Positions 1-14,224 are shown, numbered from the stretch's first letter. The stretch: 64,000 nucleotides of DNA from Rostratula benghalensis (GCA_013399305.1 VXAI01000009.1:1485645-1549644), one strand, 5' to 3'. Numbers and translations are program-made. The notes: generated from the letters alone by a model not told the origin.

Positions 1-2094
1 CTCAAATAGGGCATTCATTGCATTTTTTAAAGTAAGATCTATTTGGTTTTAATGACTGTTTATTTTATATATATATCAAGTTGTACATTCACGGAACCAG
101 GAAGCAACCTGGAGTTTGCAGAAGCAGTTTGATTTGTTCTTGTCATGCCTCCTGCATGACAAAAAAGTATGTATGTGCAAGCAAATACCTTTACATGCCA
201 TTTTTGCACGTGGTCCTTGATTTTTTAAAAATTTGGTAAAAGGGAGTTGTCCCATTCTTTCTCATACTTTTTTTCTATTTTTTTTTTTTTGGTAAAAAGT
301 CTTTGAAATATTTAACAGAAACCAACTCAGGGATAAAACTTTGATTAAAACGAATAACAGACAAAGGAAAAAGAGCAAAAGGAGAACACGCACCACAACC
401 TCTACAGGGAAGAACAAAAAGAAAGGATTTAGCAAAAAGGCTGAAGGAGAAAAAAAGATCTGTGCCTTTCAGCTTATATTTCCCACAGAAAAAAATGAAG
501 GAAAAAGAATTTTTGGTAAAATGTTAAATTCCAATGTGTTTAGTAAACAAATCCGCTATAACATGTGTTAAGAAAACGTGTACATATTAGAAAATGTTCC
601 TTTCTCATCACAATCTAGCACCTCAGAAACAGTGCACGTGACTACTCAGGAAAGGAAGAGCATTGGGGTAGGGACTCCTGGTGGAGGTTTGTGTCGTGCT
701 GTAGCAGCTGGTTGCATGGGTCATACCCTCTGACCCTGCTAGATGGCTCTCAGGTTCACATTTCCAGGTGCTGACCTTCATACAAAATATTTTTGCTTGC
801 TTCTTCACCTAGGGAAACAAAGTTTATGTTACTACAGTATCTCTCATCTAATTTCCCACGCTCAGAATCACGATTAACTCAAATTTGAAAGGTGCTACAG
901 GTCCTACAGATGACTGCACTCCTATAGGTTTCCTGAAGACAAACAATTAGAGGGAAAGATGGGAACTCCTGCCCACCCCAGGGAAGGACAGACGGCCTCT
1001 GCAGATGCCCACACAGCTGGCACAAATGTGCCGGCAGGAGGTCAGTGTTCATCACTTCAGACACCCACGTTACTGAGTGCTTTTGAGCAGTCAAGGATGC
1101 CAGAGAGGACATGGAAATGGGTACTACAGCAATGGTAGGCACAGGGGAAACTAAACCACAGGAACCTAGGTTTCATTAGTTTTGTCACTCAGGAACAACC
1201 TTTTTATTTTTAAATAAATAAGCTCTTTTCTCATGCAAATCACACAAACAAAACGAGCATCACCTCCCTGAGTGTGTATTACTGTTATGTAAGACTGGTC
1301 ATGTTTACGGTCAATTACCACAGAAAACCAGGGAATTTCTTTCTATATTGCTGTATGTAATGGATACTAATGACAACTTCCTCCACCTGTCATGCAATTT
1401 GGTGTAATTAATGTAATTTGTTCTGGTAATTGTAAGAAGGTCAGGACCAGGGTTCATGAAATATGAATCACTTCCACATCCCATTTCAATATTTATCATC
1501 TCATGCTATACATAGATACCATTAATACACAAATAACTTAATTGAGAAACAATAAAGACTTCTACAATAAAAATAAACTTTTCTCAGAAGTAAGGAAATG
1601 CAAAATAAATCCTACAACACCTTCTCATTGTTTAGCCAGAGGCATTGGTTCTGTGGCATTCACAGTCCTTAGGCCACCACTTCAAAGTCTCCTGGAGATG
1701 CCAGCCTTTCAAGATCATTATTTATCAACTGCATTGCTGCAGTAATTTATTTATGTTATTGTCTCTGCCCCAGAGGACTTATGTTGCAAGTGCAGAGGCA
1801 ATTAATGCAGACAGACCACTGGGGGAAATAAAGCAAACAGCATTGCTCAGCTTGATCTCAAGAGACTGCACTCATGCTGTCTCCCGTATTAGTCGTACTT
1901 AAGAAGAACATTAACCAGAGATTTGGAGGATAATGAAATAGTTTGGGCCTGCCTAAATAGACGTTCTCCTTCCGCAGTTTAGGAGCAGCTATAGGGATGC
2001 TGTGGAGGAAAAAGCAAGTATCTGTCTGGAACTTCAAAAGTAGATGGAGAAGGCTGGGCTTGTGGGCTAAACGGAGGTTGGTGTTCACCCACTT
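1..2094. other. Non-coding, nothing recognised
   Basis: AT-rich sequence with an A/G-rich stretch at about 345-500. The short frames show no protein similarity that I can recognise. Confidence 0.6.
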
Positions 2095-2410
2095 ACTGCT
2101 TACAGGCCTCCAACTTGACCATGCACCATTAATTACAAACCTCTGAGTTCTGTCACACAGCCAGGACACAATCCACCTCGCTGCCCCCTCATGTAGCCCA
2201 TGCTTCCTTAACTTTCTAATGAGGATGTTAATGAGAGACAGTGTCAAAAGCCTTGTTGAGGTCAAGGTAGATGATATCTGCTGCTCTCCCTTCATCCAGC
2301 CATCCAGTTATAATGTCATAGAAAGCAATCAGATTGGTCAAGCATGATTTACCCTTGATAAGTCCATGTTGATCACCTCAGATAAATTCCTGTTCTTAGG
2401 AAATTGATTT
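2095..2410 (-). mobile_element. CR1 ORF2 reverse-transcriptase fragment
   Basis: Minus-strand translation resembles the avian CR1 reverse transcriptase: [14 protein letters not shown], then an IIYLDL(N)KAFDTVS-like segment and LRKHGLHEGAARWIVSWL followed by FVINGAWSSWRPVSS. It needs at least one frame change and stops where the GVPQG motif should follow. It has no CR1 3' end. It is a decayed, non-functional copy. Confidence 0.85.
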
Positions 2411-2896
2411 AGTCTTTTTAATACCACTCTCCAGAATAAGATGAGTAAAATCAACACAGAATCAAGTCAAATCTGAGAATAAGTTGGGAAAGCACAACAT
2501 ATCCATTTGAAAAGATTCTGTGGTTATTCCTTATTCCTTCTATAATGCTTTGTGCAAATCAATTCCTCCATCAACTATTCTCCCAAGATGAGCAGGTATC
2601 TGTCTGCGTCACTGATTCTGGAGCTTTTGGGAAATCAAAAAACAATCACTTCTCAGCATTTTGTTAATATGCTCTAATAAAGGTTATTGCAATGAAGCAT
2701 CAATATTTTAAAAGGCATAACATCAAAGCTAGTTACTGAGAGCAATGGAGTTGATATGGAAATAAGTGGCTAGATTTTAAATGGAAAAAAAATTGTGTTT
2801 GATTTCTTCAATATACAACTCATAGTTTTCTTCACCAAGAAAAAAAGACTGATAGGTCCCAAACTGCAGAGAAGTAAATTTTATAAAATTAATTTA
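2411..2896. other. Spacer between CR1 fragments
   Basis: AT-rich unique-looking sequence between two minus-strand CR1 pieces. Some of it may be unrecognised, decayed CR1. Confidence 0.45.
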
Positions 2897-3400
2897 GAAT
2901 CATAGAATAATAATGGAAGGGACCTTAAAAAGTCATCTTGTCCAACCTCCCCTGCAATGAGTTGGGACATCTTCAACTAGATCTGGTGGCATAGAGCCCC
3001 ATCCAACCTGACATTGAAAGTTTCCAGGGATGGGACACCTACCACTTCCCCAGGCAACATGGCCAGTGTTTTACCATCTTCATTGTAAAAAATTTCTTCC
3101 TAATATCTAGTCAAAATCTTCCTTCTTTTCATTTAAAGCCATTACCCCTAGTCCTATTGCAACAGATCCAGCTAAAAAGGTTGCCCCTATCTTTTTATAA
3201 GCCCCTATTAAGTACTGAAAGACTGCAATAAGGTCTCCCTGGATCTTCTCCTTTTGCAGGCTGAACAACCCCAACTCTTTCAGCCTTTCTTCATTGGAGA
3301 GGTACTCCATTCCTCTGACTGTTTTCATGGCCCTCCTCTAGAGGACCTCTAGAAGGTCCATGTCTTTCCTATGCTGAGGGCTCCAGAGCTGGGCTTTGCT
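2897..3400 (-). mobile_element. CR1 3' end, 5'-truncated
   Basis: The plus strand shows the complement of the classic CR1 tail: AGAATCATAGAATAATAATG, a GTCCAACCTCCCCTGC block, GTAAAAAATTTCTTCCTAAT, then AGGTCTCCCTGGATCTTCTC, and TGCTGAGGGCTCCAGAGCTG. The copy is oriented to the minus strand, with its 3' terminus at about 2,897. Confidence 0.95.
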
Positions 3401-3429
3401 CCCAGTCCCTGCCTTGTGGCCCATCCACT

Positions 3430-3725
3430 CAAGAGGTGTGGGGAGAGAGGTTGCCAGTGAAGACCGAGGCAAAAGATTCATTGAGTACCTCAGCCTTCTC
3501 CTTGTCCATTGTTCCCAGTTGTTGCCAGTCTTGCTCATCAGGGGGATACACTGTCTTTGACCATCCCTCGCCAGTTGAGCTCCAACCTCACCTTGTCCTT
3601 CCTCACCTCATCTCTACACTGGGCAGTGTCCCTATACTCTTCCCAGGATACCTGTCCCTGCTTCCACTCCTTGTGCATCTCTTGCTTGCCTAGTAGCAGG
3701 GAAGTTTTCTTTCTTTTAGCTTTCT
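3430..3725 (-). mobile_element. CR1-like ORF2 linker fragment
   Basis: The minus strand carries decayed coding sequence like the region between endonuclease and reverse transcriptase of bird CR1 (an RQ(E)MHKEWKQGQVSWEEY-like segment, then MSKTGN and a frame-shifted segment before LHWQPLSP). It abuts the 3'-end fragment but skips the whole reverse transcriptase. It is either an internal deletion or a separate insertion. Confidence 0.75.
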
Positions 3726-6700
3726 TTCTAATAGCAGAATGTCAGTAAAAAGCAGGAGTCCATATGAGTTAATAAAACTAGCAGTCAGTCCACAACTGCT
3801 GTTGTAAGACAGGCAAGTTGCTTGGTTTTCATTTACCAAGTGCCCCATTTATTAAATAATTTAAATACTAATAAGGGGAAGTGGTGGCTAGTACACTTGC
3901 AGCATGCTCCAGCAATCCATAAATAAACATGTTATATCAAATCTCTAAAATCTCTATAGTCTATAAATTAATATATATTTAGCTTGAATTTTATTTATCT
4001 TCAACCAAATTTAAGTATGCATTCCCTGGATAACAAATAAAGGTAAAGCAATGTAGACAATTATAAAATTCTGCCTTAAAAGTTGAAAAGAACAAAGAAA
4101 AGCTATTTTGAGAGCAAATTCCCTGGCTTGTCCGTGGACAAAGAAGTCAGATTACCAAACTGCCATTACAAAAGAAGCTCTCCAACATTTTCAAATGATT
4201 TCTCAGTTTCGTTCAAATTAACAATTGACAACTACAGCAGGAAGAATGAAGCTGCGAAGTTAAATGAAATAAAACATTTCCAACTGCTCATGAAGAGCAG
4301 AAGCCCATCAAATAACCATCTTATTGAAGACCAGTATAGTTAAGTAAGCAAAGTACGGTATTATTAATATACCTAAACAGTCCTCTTACTTTCTAGGACT
4401 TGCCAGTTGTCAGTCTCACAAACACCGTGGCCACTCAGAGCTTAGCAGCGACACTATAGATTAAACTCAGAGCTGAGTGCTCTGAAAGCAAAACCAGTTG
4501 CTTCACAGCTGAAAAAACTCTGTATTAACTTGGAGCCCAACAGAACATATGACAAAACCAACATCTATTACTTTATAAATTCAAAGACTTTTAGAAAGAT
4601 AACTTCTTTTGATTTTAAAATGCCAGGCAATATAGATTCCACCACCTAACCTTCAACTTCAAACTTCTGGAACTGATCCAATGACTTTTTGTACAAGCTC
4701 TCTTCTACCTCTCTCTCTTTCTACCACTCTCTCCTATCAGATATCCCAGCTAAAACTGAGCACTCTAGAGCAATGTTTCTTAATCTGGTCTCAAAAACTC
4801 TTGCAAGAACACTTGGCAATGGATAACTGCCTTTGAAATTGACAGCTGCATAGTTATTCATGTCCATACATAGAAGCAAGCAAAAAACCCCCTAAATTAT
4901 TTGAGTTTATTCTAAATTCTTTTAAAATGAAAACTGTTTTGATAATGCCATACGCTAAAACACTCTGGAATAAAGGCTGAAAATACAACATGATGGATTG
5001 CAACTGAGTTGTTTTAGATTTAATGAGAGTCTACAGGTGCCCAGCTTGGTGCAGTTCTGCACATCCCAACACGGTGCACTACCACATGAAATCAACAGCT
5101 GACTGAGGAGCACTCCTGACTCTCTCTTCAGTGAAAACTCCTCCTTCGTATACAACATCACCTTTATACAGGGGATGGACAGAGAAGGTTGCAAAATACG
5201 GAGATAAGTTGGCATAGAGGTATCCAACACTTTAATACTTTAAAGACATTGCAGCATACAAGATTCCGTTTATAAACAATATACATCACATGTGTTCAAC
5301 TGATGTCTCACAGTACCTTAGGATTACCAAAATCATGTATATGCATCATCAAAACCTCTACCCATATGACCATCCTTTCGCTTCTCTTCATTAGGAAGAA
5401 ACCTGAACCTAAAGAAGAAATGAGTTAAAAATCAGTGATGTCTTCATCACGAATATTTGTCTTTATCAGAATGGAGGCTTCTGGAACAATTACTATGTAT
5501 CCAGGCAGCAGCACTACAAGCGAATGAGAATTAGCATCACTACAGATTATTCTAATAGTTCCTATTCATCACAAACAACAACAGCTTCAGGAAAACATAA
5601 CACTACCACATGCGACCAGACAGAGGATATATCAGAAAGCACGTTTTCAAATCAAGAAACGAATCTATAGACTATCAAAAATGCTAATGCGGAAGGAAAG
5701 CCACAAGACCTGTGTGTTCAGAATATTTAACTGAACTCTTTTATAATTTCTGAGAACTACATCAGAAAAGCTCTTATTTGTACAACACAAAAGGTTATAA
5801 ACAGACAATCTATTCAGACAGTGACCTTGCCAGCCAGTACTGGGGGATAAAAAAAACCACAATACCATTCCCTGTTGCATTCTCCAACACCCTTATTACT
5901 CTACTTCCCCACAGAAATATCATGCAATTAATAGAGGATAAGGCATGTGGAAATGTGGTCCATACCTGAAAAAGTTTGGGAAAACATAATTAGTATTAAC
6001 ATGAAGAATATTTTGCACCTTATCTCCATCATTTTTTATCCTACCAAATGAAAGGCAATATGCCTGCTCTCTTTGTCCTTCCTTCAGTTATTAGTTATCA
6101 GCAGTATAACTGCATGCAAGCAGTACAACACCACTAGATCCTGTATTTCTACTGAATTGTTGAACTAAGTTTTACAACTAAACACAAGGAGCAAACCTGT
6201 TGTTTAAGGCAATACTCTTGAATGGATACTTTCAAAGAAACATTGCTTACTTGACAGTCTTAATTCTGACAGCAGAAACAGTATTGCTAAGAGAAAGTGA
6301 CCGAGTATTTTTCAGATTACAATCTGCATATTGTTAAAAGAAATGACAATGATTTTATCAGTATCTTATATCTCAAGAGAAGAGGAACAATTATCCATAC
6401 CTTACTTAAATCAGATTCTTCTCAGTAGGCCAACATTTTTGTAACTGTGTACTATCCAAAAAGTGGCTTCGTTTCTGGAGTCCAAGTAAATTTACAGAGG
6501 CAACAGTCACCAAGAATATAGTTTTCTTTTATATGATTCTCAAATTTTTTGAGGCAACTTTTTCTCCACAACATCATATTCACATTAATTTTCTTTGCTA
6601 AAATAATCCACAAACGTATTATCAACTTTAGAAACAAAATAATTTTTAAAAATGGCCAAAGTTAACCACCTGCATTTTAACAGTGTGAAGAAACAGCGCC

Positions 6701-8609
6701 TATAGGTCTTGGGTGTTGTATTCAAAACTGAAGAATAATGGCAGAAACTGAGTCCTACTCTTTTCTTCTAACACTTTGTCTCCATAGAAGACAATAGAAA
6801 TCAAACTTACGCTCATACGGGGTCATCCAGACCACGTGGTATGAATTTTCCATTTTGAGTACTCCTACTTTGTCATAAATGCAGATCCCATTTCTATTCT
6901 GGTTTCATTGAACTGTCATTCCAGGTTCTCAAGAAGTGAGTTCAGAACATTTCTGCAAATTACTTGGTTCCACCAGCTGCAAACATACATCAAATGTAAT
7001 CAGAAAGCAACTGGCAGTAACCACGACACATCAAGCATGCCGGAGCGGATGAGAACTTAAATGGGAAAGTTTAAAAGAGTAATCTGGAAATCTAATCCTC
7101 ACTGATACCTGCATCTCAATTTTTGATACAAATTCCTCAGAGCACCTCAACATGGACACTGAAGCACATACAACAGCACCTGAACCATGCTCAGGCATAA
7201 AACAAAAGGTTTCTTAGAGTTCGTCCACCTCTCAAAGGTCAGGATGTTGCCGCGGTGCTCAAGGCAGTCCTTCCCTTACACCTCAGGCTTACAACCCAAT
7301 AGGACCATTCAGCCCAATGCCATTATGCAACACATCCAACACTGCATATGTCCACCTCCACACAGCATTTCCAGGCAGCCCGATGTGACAGCACAAACAC
7401 ACCACTCGCAGAGCTGGAGCCCACCTGGCCGCCCCTCAGGGCAAAGCTCCTGTCATTGTCACATGGAGCCAGCACCCAGTTTAAAGTCACCAGACCTCTT
7501 GTGCTGGAAACAAGAGCAGCACAGGTCCCAGCTCCATTAGGAAGCCACCAGAGTAGCGGGGCGCCCGCTCAAGCAGGCTCTTTCATTCTTCACCCTGCAG
7601 AAGTGAGTATTTGAGGTAATACAACAGTAGCTGTCTATAAATTTTAAATAAATAGGAGAACACTTGATTCTTGACAGTTCATCTCAACATTTCAGTTGCT
7701 GATGGCAACACTAACTGCCAGCCTTTCCATTTTCTGTCATTACTCCCATCTCACAAGCTCTAAGAGTTTGATTCTGCCTCAAATATTTAGGGCTATTTTT
7801 TCACACTACTATCAACTAGCAGAGCAAATTTAAACTGTAACTTGCTCAGCTTTGCAGTCAGGAGGGGGAGTAAAACCCTGCTAACATTTTGCAGACCTTC
7901 CATGTATCAATCCCAGAGCGGCTTTTTTTTTTTTTTTTTTTTTTTTTCACGTTGAGCCTTGACAGAGAAAGCTTCATTGTCACATTAGCTTTGCAGACTC
8001 GCGAAGACACCCGTGTTCTTCAACCAGGCTTCTTTTCTGTTCCCACAGAAACCACATATTTAGTGGGGGCAGCCCTTGAGATGAATGGAAGTCTCTGCAT
8101 TCATACAGTAATAAAAGACGACAACCACCTGGATTACTGTTCTTCTGGTACTATTTTATAAACACAAAGATATTGAAAATACTGAACCATTCCTTCCTTC
8201 CCAATTTTTGCTTCACTAAAGGAAGACTGTAGAGAAACTGAATTAGCATCTCTTGCTAGATTGTGGAGATACAGCTCTCTCATTTGTCCTTAACCCATTC
8301 TATACTTATTGAGTCTCAAGCTGCATGTTCCATTTTATTCCTTACCCTTAGCAATGTTAAAAATATTTGTATACAATTAGATATATGATAAATGTCTCAA
8401 AAGAATCATTTGATGGAAGATTTTGATTGGATTATTCTTGAAATTTTAGCAATTCCAAAGTGCTCAATTATATGACATTTGATCGTGCAACCCCAATGAA
8501 ATCTGGTTAGCTTTTATACAGAGAACAGGCCAGATGAAAGGATAGCAGAATCAGAGCTTACATATTTAGTATTGAATAAACCATATTTTCTATGCTGTTT
8601 TCCATAAAA
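3726..8609. other. Non-coding, nothing recognised
   Basis: No gene, RNA gene or clear repeat apart from the poly-T run. A less AT-rich patch at about 7,190-7,590 has overlapping frames of 88-117 codons, rich in P, Q, H and S, with no conserved pattern or splice structure. Confidence 0.55.
7923..7947. repeat. Poly-T tract (25 T)
   Basis: An uninterrupted run of 25 T. No recognisable retrocopy body adjoins it on either side. Confidence 0.95.
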
Positions 8610-9660
8610 ACAGACATGCTAGATCAAACTAAAAGATTTTTCCCATCCAGTGGCCAGCAGCTGATGTTTAGAAAAAAGAACATATGAAAGAGGGAAAGTA
8701 GAGCAGTAGTTGCCATCTACTCCTGTTTAAAATCATCCACCTCGTGTTTAATAGCTCTTCATGGTCTTTCCTTTATAAAACTAATCACTTTTGAAGTTTT
8801 TTGTAATTTTGGCATCCCATGAAAATGAATCTGAAAATGTAATACTGTTATGCAGGAAAGGGCTTTCTTTTGTTTGTTTTAAACCTGCTGCCTAATAGTT
8901 TCCTTGGGTACCCTGCAGTGAGTAATCATTCCCTATTCAGTCTGTTCATGTCATTCATAATTTTATATTCCTCTATCACACCCGCCTTTTGTTGTCTCTT
9001 TGCCAAGCTGAAGAGTGCTGGTACAGTTATATGTCTCACACAGAAGCTGTTCCATACCTCTACCCTTCCTCTTTGCTCTTCTTCCTGCCCTTTCTAGGTT
9101 TATATCCTTCCACAAACTATTCACTATGTGCTCATCTCGTCACTATACACATAATCAGGTTCTCTGTTTCTTTTCTAATTGTTTTCCCAATACTCTCTAA
9201 TATCCTGTTTGTCTTTGACAGCTGCTGAGAATTGAGCTGACGTCTTTAAGGAATTAATCAGGAGCTCAAGATCTCTGATAATTTAGAGTCCACCACTGTG
9301 AGCTTCATCATTAAAACTGTTTTTTTCCTCAGGAAAATTACTTTGTATTAATTTTGTCTTTTCTGACCCAACCACTCAACACAGTAAAATTCTTCCACAA
9401 CTCTTTACAGTAAACTTTGACTATCTTGAGTAATTTCATGTCAGCCAAAAATTGTTTCTTTATTCACTCCCTTCTAGATCTGTTTAGAATATGCTGAATA
9501 TCAGACAGCTCCATTTATTCCCCTACTACATCTTTTGGAAAAAGATTATTTATCCAATTATTTTTTTTAACTTTCTTTAACCCATCGCTAATTCTGGAAG
9601 AAACTTATTCTATATTCCATATGAGTTAATTTTTGTTACCCTTTTGTGAGACACCTATTA
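8610..9660 (-). mobile_element. Old CR1-family element (about 1 kb, ancient amniote type)
   Basis: The plus strand shows the complement of an old reptile-type CR1. Matching blocks, in order, are GTGGCCAGCAGCTGATG-like at 8,650, TTTGTTTGTTTTAAACCTGC at 8,871, CACCCGCCTTTTGTTGTCTC at 8,980 with GCTGAAGAG, then AGCTGTTCCATACCTC, CAAGATCTCTGATAA, ACTATCTTGAGTAATTTCAT and GAATATGCTGAATA. Divergence is clearly higher than in the other copies. Similarity fades near 9,660. Confidence 0.82.
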
Positions 9661-12600
9661 AATAAATTGTGATGATTCTTCTCCACTGCAACACATCAAA
9701 CCCCTGTGGCATCCTAATTCTTGTCTCTCTTAGGATGTCAAACGGTCCACCCACTATAGAGTCCAGATGCTCTAATGAACTTCAGTTTTTTAAACAGGTT
9801 CTTTAAACAACTTGGCTTCATGGCTACCACTCTCTGCTCTTCGGGTGTGAGGGCTGAGGTAAGCCGTAGCTATGCATCACAGGGAGTAGTTCAGCACTTC
9901 AGTTTTCATTTCTGCTGGAGTTCTTAGATGAACACAGTTTCTTTCTCTTGGTTTGTTACTATACATATATCAATTTGTTCTAAACCTTTTTCATGACAGC
10001 TAAGTCAAAGGTCCTTAGTTTGCACTTCACACAGAAATGTATGAAAAAAACCCTCTTTTTTGCTTTTTCTTAGTAAATAACAATAGAATTAATTCATTTG
10101 GGATTTTTTGACTAAAATCTTAAATTTCTTGAATTTTTTCTTTTGCACTTTGTCAGAAGGACAGTGTCAGGCTTTCTACTTTAGCACTTTAAATGCTCAT
10201 ATTAGTTGTGCTAATGCTTTTAGCAAATGAAGGCTTAACAACAATTTTGGCCTGTTTCATAACAGTCTTGCATTATCTTGCCAGGGTCTTCTTTTTTTCT
10301 CATTTGTATAGAAGTTCCATAATGGAAGATGTCTCTGGTAGCTTTAAATAGTCTTCTGTAAGGATTTTACCCTTTGGGCTGCTTTTCTCAGTTTCTTTTT
10401 GATAGAGGTTCTTCATTTGCATGTAATTTCTTGTAAATTTTATTGTGGTGGGGAGATGGGCAAGAAGTTCTGGGTTTTCTGCCTTCAGTGGTATTGAATT
10501 TGAAAAGGCTATGGCCAGTATTGCAGGGCAGATCATCATTATGATTTTAGAAAATAATTTCAGGGATAAAATGAGCTTTATTTTCATTGTAAATATCTAA
10601 AAAATATGTACTGGATTAAAATAACAGCATTAATAATTGTAACCACTGATGGATGTGTGCATTGTAATTTAAATCCCTGTCATTAGATAAGAAAATGGAT
10701 TAAAACATATACTGTCCTCGATTATTGGTGAAATATTGTATTATGATCATCTTAATCTATTATGCCAGGGGTTTGTTGCTGTTTTTTAAAAAAGTATTTG
10801 GTGTGTGGTTATGACTAAGCCTGGCTTTTTCATGAAATGCCTTTGATTTCACCTAAAGATGAGACATTGCATTTTATCTTTCAGCATGAATATATAAAAT
10901 CTTGCAAGGAAAAGACATCTTTATTATCATTTCAGCAATCTCTGTTTTCCAGATTGAAATGAAAAAAAGAGGAAAGAGTTCATTGTTATTTGCACCACTA
11001 AAGATGAAAAAGCAAAAAAGGATAATTGCAGTTCCTCACAACACGAGTGACCTCACAGAAATTATTTCAATCTGTCAGCAATTTGTTCTCATTCTTTGCA
11101 CATAGTGTGAAAAATTCAGTATTTTTTTTCTTGTCAGAAATACCCTTGCATTCTCATTTTTAAGCATATCAAAAGGCAAAATAACAAAAAAATGAATTAC
11201 TGAATTAATGTTTCTTTTGTGTTACAGTCATTGCCACATTGTACTGGCCATAATGATATTCAATGAAAGTTTATTTTTGGTTTACCATACCAAATTTATA
11301 TTTACATAAAGTGCTAAACGATATCAATCTTCTCTGTCCATGTTTTAACTATGACAGTGGCAGAACCAAAGGTATTTAAAAGCACCGGCCCATGCATGAG
11401 CACAACAAAAGTCACTTTTGGTAGATTTGGAAACCAAAAGCTACAGGTGAAAACCAATTCAAAATCAATGTTTTAACAAGACGTGTTTCAATTCAATGTG
11501 GGGGGTTTTTAAAGTGAAAGTGGGTCAAAAGTTTTAAAATCTCAATTTTATATATATTTTGACTTGCATTTTTTGACATTTTAAATTACTGCAACAAGAG
11601 TCAATGTCAACAACTGACTCAGCTCGGTACAAACAGAGCCTTCAGATCACCCAGATCACAATTAAATTGGTTCAATTAAATTGGTTCATGGATATGGATA
11701 GCGCTTCATCATTTTTTGTCTATCTCTTTTGTCACTCACAACCTTTTTTTCCTCTAGCTTAGAGATCTCCTGCAAAGTAAGAACAGAATTAAGACAAGCC
11801 TTGTCCATTTTTACCCAGAGAGAGATTCACTAAGGCCACCCCAGCACAGTGAAAAATAGCCGGTGGGTGGGAAAAGAGGTTCATATAAGTAAATGTGCAT
11901 TGAGTGGTCTAAAAAAACTGTGCCATGAAGAAATTTTGAACAGAATTCAAGGATGAATAAAGGTGACTAAAGACTATGTTCGGGCCTCTTACTTTCTTAA
12001 GTGAGTATGAAACTAGCAACAATTTCCAGGACCGCCTGAAATGTAAATGATAGGAACTAAAGAATGGCAGCGCCACTGCCAAGAGGCATTTTCCATCCTG
12101 TAATTACATGGATTGCAACCAAAGCCCCCTTCTATGCACTTCATGCTGGAAAAGCAATATTTTTCTTTCAAATACACTTATGAATATAATAAAATACTGC
12201 ACACAACCACCTCATGCAAGAACTCCAGACAAATCAAACTTGGACAATCTAAGGTATAGGCAAGTATCCACAAATCTATGCACACACAACATTGAAAATA
12301 ATTACAACTACATGTAAATATATTTTTACAACAAACTTCTAATAAAAGAAAACAAAAATGGTTTCTCTTTTTTCCTTTGTCTTTTTCAAAATTAATACTG
12401 TTTTTCTCCTTCCCTCTACTTCTTTCCCTGTTGATTTTTTCCTGCCATTTTTAGATTCTTGTCCCTCTTCCTCCATTTTCATGTGTATTCTTTTATTCAT
12501 CTACCTGACTTTCCTCCTCTTTCTATCCCCTCTTGATTTATTTCTTTGCAATCAAATAACAGTGCTGCCTGGGACATAGCCTCTACCTAAACCAACCTCA

Positions 12601-14224
12601 GCTAGATTACACCCATTGCTTTCATAAGAGGGTACTCAGGGCATAAATGTCTTTTTCCCTGGTACCTCAGTGTCCATTATATCCAAGCACAGTCTTGTCA
12701 CAGCATGGTCTAAAAATAATAAGAATAGAAAACTTACTGGCTTATGGGTCTTTATGTCTGTCATTCAGAGAAAACAGCAGATATTTTACTGTGCTACCTT
12801 TTTTCTTCTCTGCTTTTGCATTTGTTTTCACCAATAGCATGTTGTTAAAAAATAAAATAAAGTTGAGTGTCTTTTTTTTCCAAGTGATGTTTGTAAACTC
12901 CTCCTCCCATCTCTGCCATGCTGGACCACTCATCATAACAAAGGTACTTGTCATGCACAACAACCAGGGAAACGTGAAGGAAGAGTGAAAACCCTATTTG
13001 TCTTGCAAACCCTATTTTACAATTACTGAACTGAAGTTTGTTTGTGGTTTCATGGAATGGATGGTGAGATTTTTAAAAAGATGTCTTCTAATCAGTATTA
13101 AGCCATGTTAACATCAGTAAAATGTTTGAAAACAAAATCCCCAGAGTACTTGGCACAAATACAGACCTGGGTTCAAGATGAGACAGAAGCCAGGTAAGTT
13201 CCCCAGGTATCAGACAATTGCCTTCATGGCTTTTCTTGACATCATGAGGTTTTCAAGGACAACACTCTACCCTAGTATTCTTGCATGTAATTAACTCACA
13301 GTATAATCAACAGGATGTGTAGCTGAGGAGCTCTGAAGAGACTTTGTCTGGCTAGAAAACATTAAAATGAAAGTTTCTGTTGCTGAATATACATCTACTC
13401 ACAAAAGCTAACAGCTATTTGCTGCATTTTCTGCAATTTAAATATGTTTAATCTTCAATTGTATTCAGGCCTATCAATGAAGAGAGGAGGTTCTTTTAAC
13501 AGGGTGCTAGCAAGGCATTCATGAAGCCTTCTCAATCCTAGTCTGCCAATTCTTTATCAAGAGGTTCTTGCAAAAAAATCTGCCTTAGGTTGCAACAAAT
13601 TGTGTATCCCATAAGTACATAAGCTTGAGAAACTCTGGATTTGCCTACATTTACACAAAAAATATTTCTCTTGGCCAAAAAGGAGAAAAAAAACAACACC
13701 TGGATCAAAAAACACATTAAAAATATACTTTTTTTGGAGGTTGAAATTAATAGAAGAGTACAGTTGCTAGTTTATATAATTTTTAATATTTTTTTAAGGA
13801 CTGAATGAAATTGCTGTATCTAAGAGATTTCATCTTTGGAAATGTTTTACTGAATAACAAAAAAAGCAATGAATTCTGCTGGGAATCACTTGATTATTGT
13901 AATTTACTGTTAAATCGAGCCATCCAATGCATCCATAATACCAGAATAAATTACCTATTTATTTGTTAATAGAATTGTAGCCTTCCTAAGCACCAAATTC
14001 ATAACTGAATAATATACAGCAAATGCCATAATAAGAGCGGACGTTAGACACTTGGGAGATAAGTGTGGACACCCTCCTTGAACAGATTTCTTGCTTTTTT
14101 AATGTCTATTACTTAGTTAAAGTATATGGGGGGATTGTGACCAGGCAGGTTCTCTTCATTCGCCTCTGCACATTTGTCCAGTCTGTTCAGACTGTAGTCT
14201 CCTTGCCATTAGGAAATAGTAAGG
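9661..14224. other. Non-coding, nothing recognised
   Basis: AT-rich sequence. It contains the 14-bp direct repeat and a pyrimidine-rich stretch at about 12,360-12,580 whose open frame is hydrophobic low-complexity sequence, not a protein I recognise. Confidence 0.55.
11660..11687. repeat. Perfect 14-bp direct repeat, two copies
   Basis: AATTAAATTGGTTC occurs twice back to back. Confidence 0.95.

Noticed and set aside
7187..7614. Overlapping frames of 117 and 88 codons
   Set aside because: Low-complexity P/Q/H/S-rich sequence open in two frames, with no recognised domain or supporting splice structure; explained by base composition.
12358..12579. Hydrophobic 73-codon frame resembling a membrane peptide
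   Set aside because: It is the translation of a pyrimidine-rich tract, which always gives F/L/S-rich peptides.
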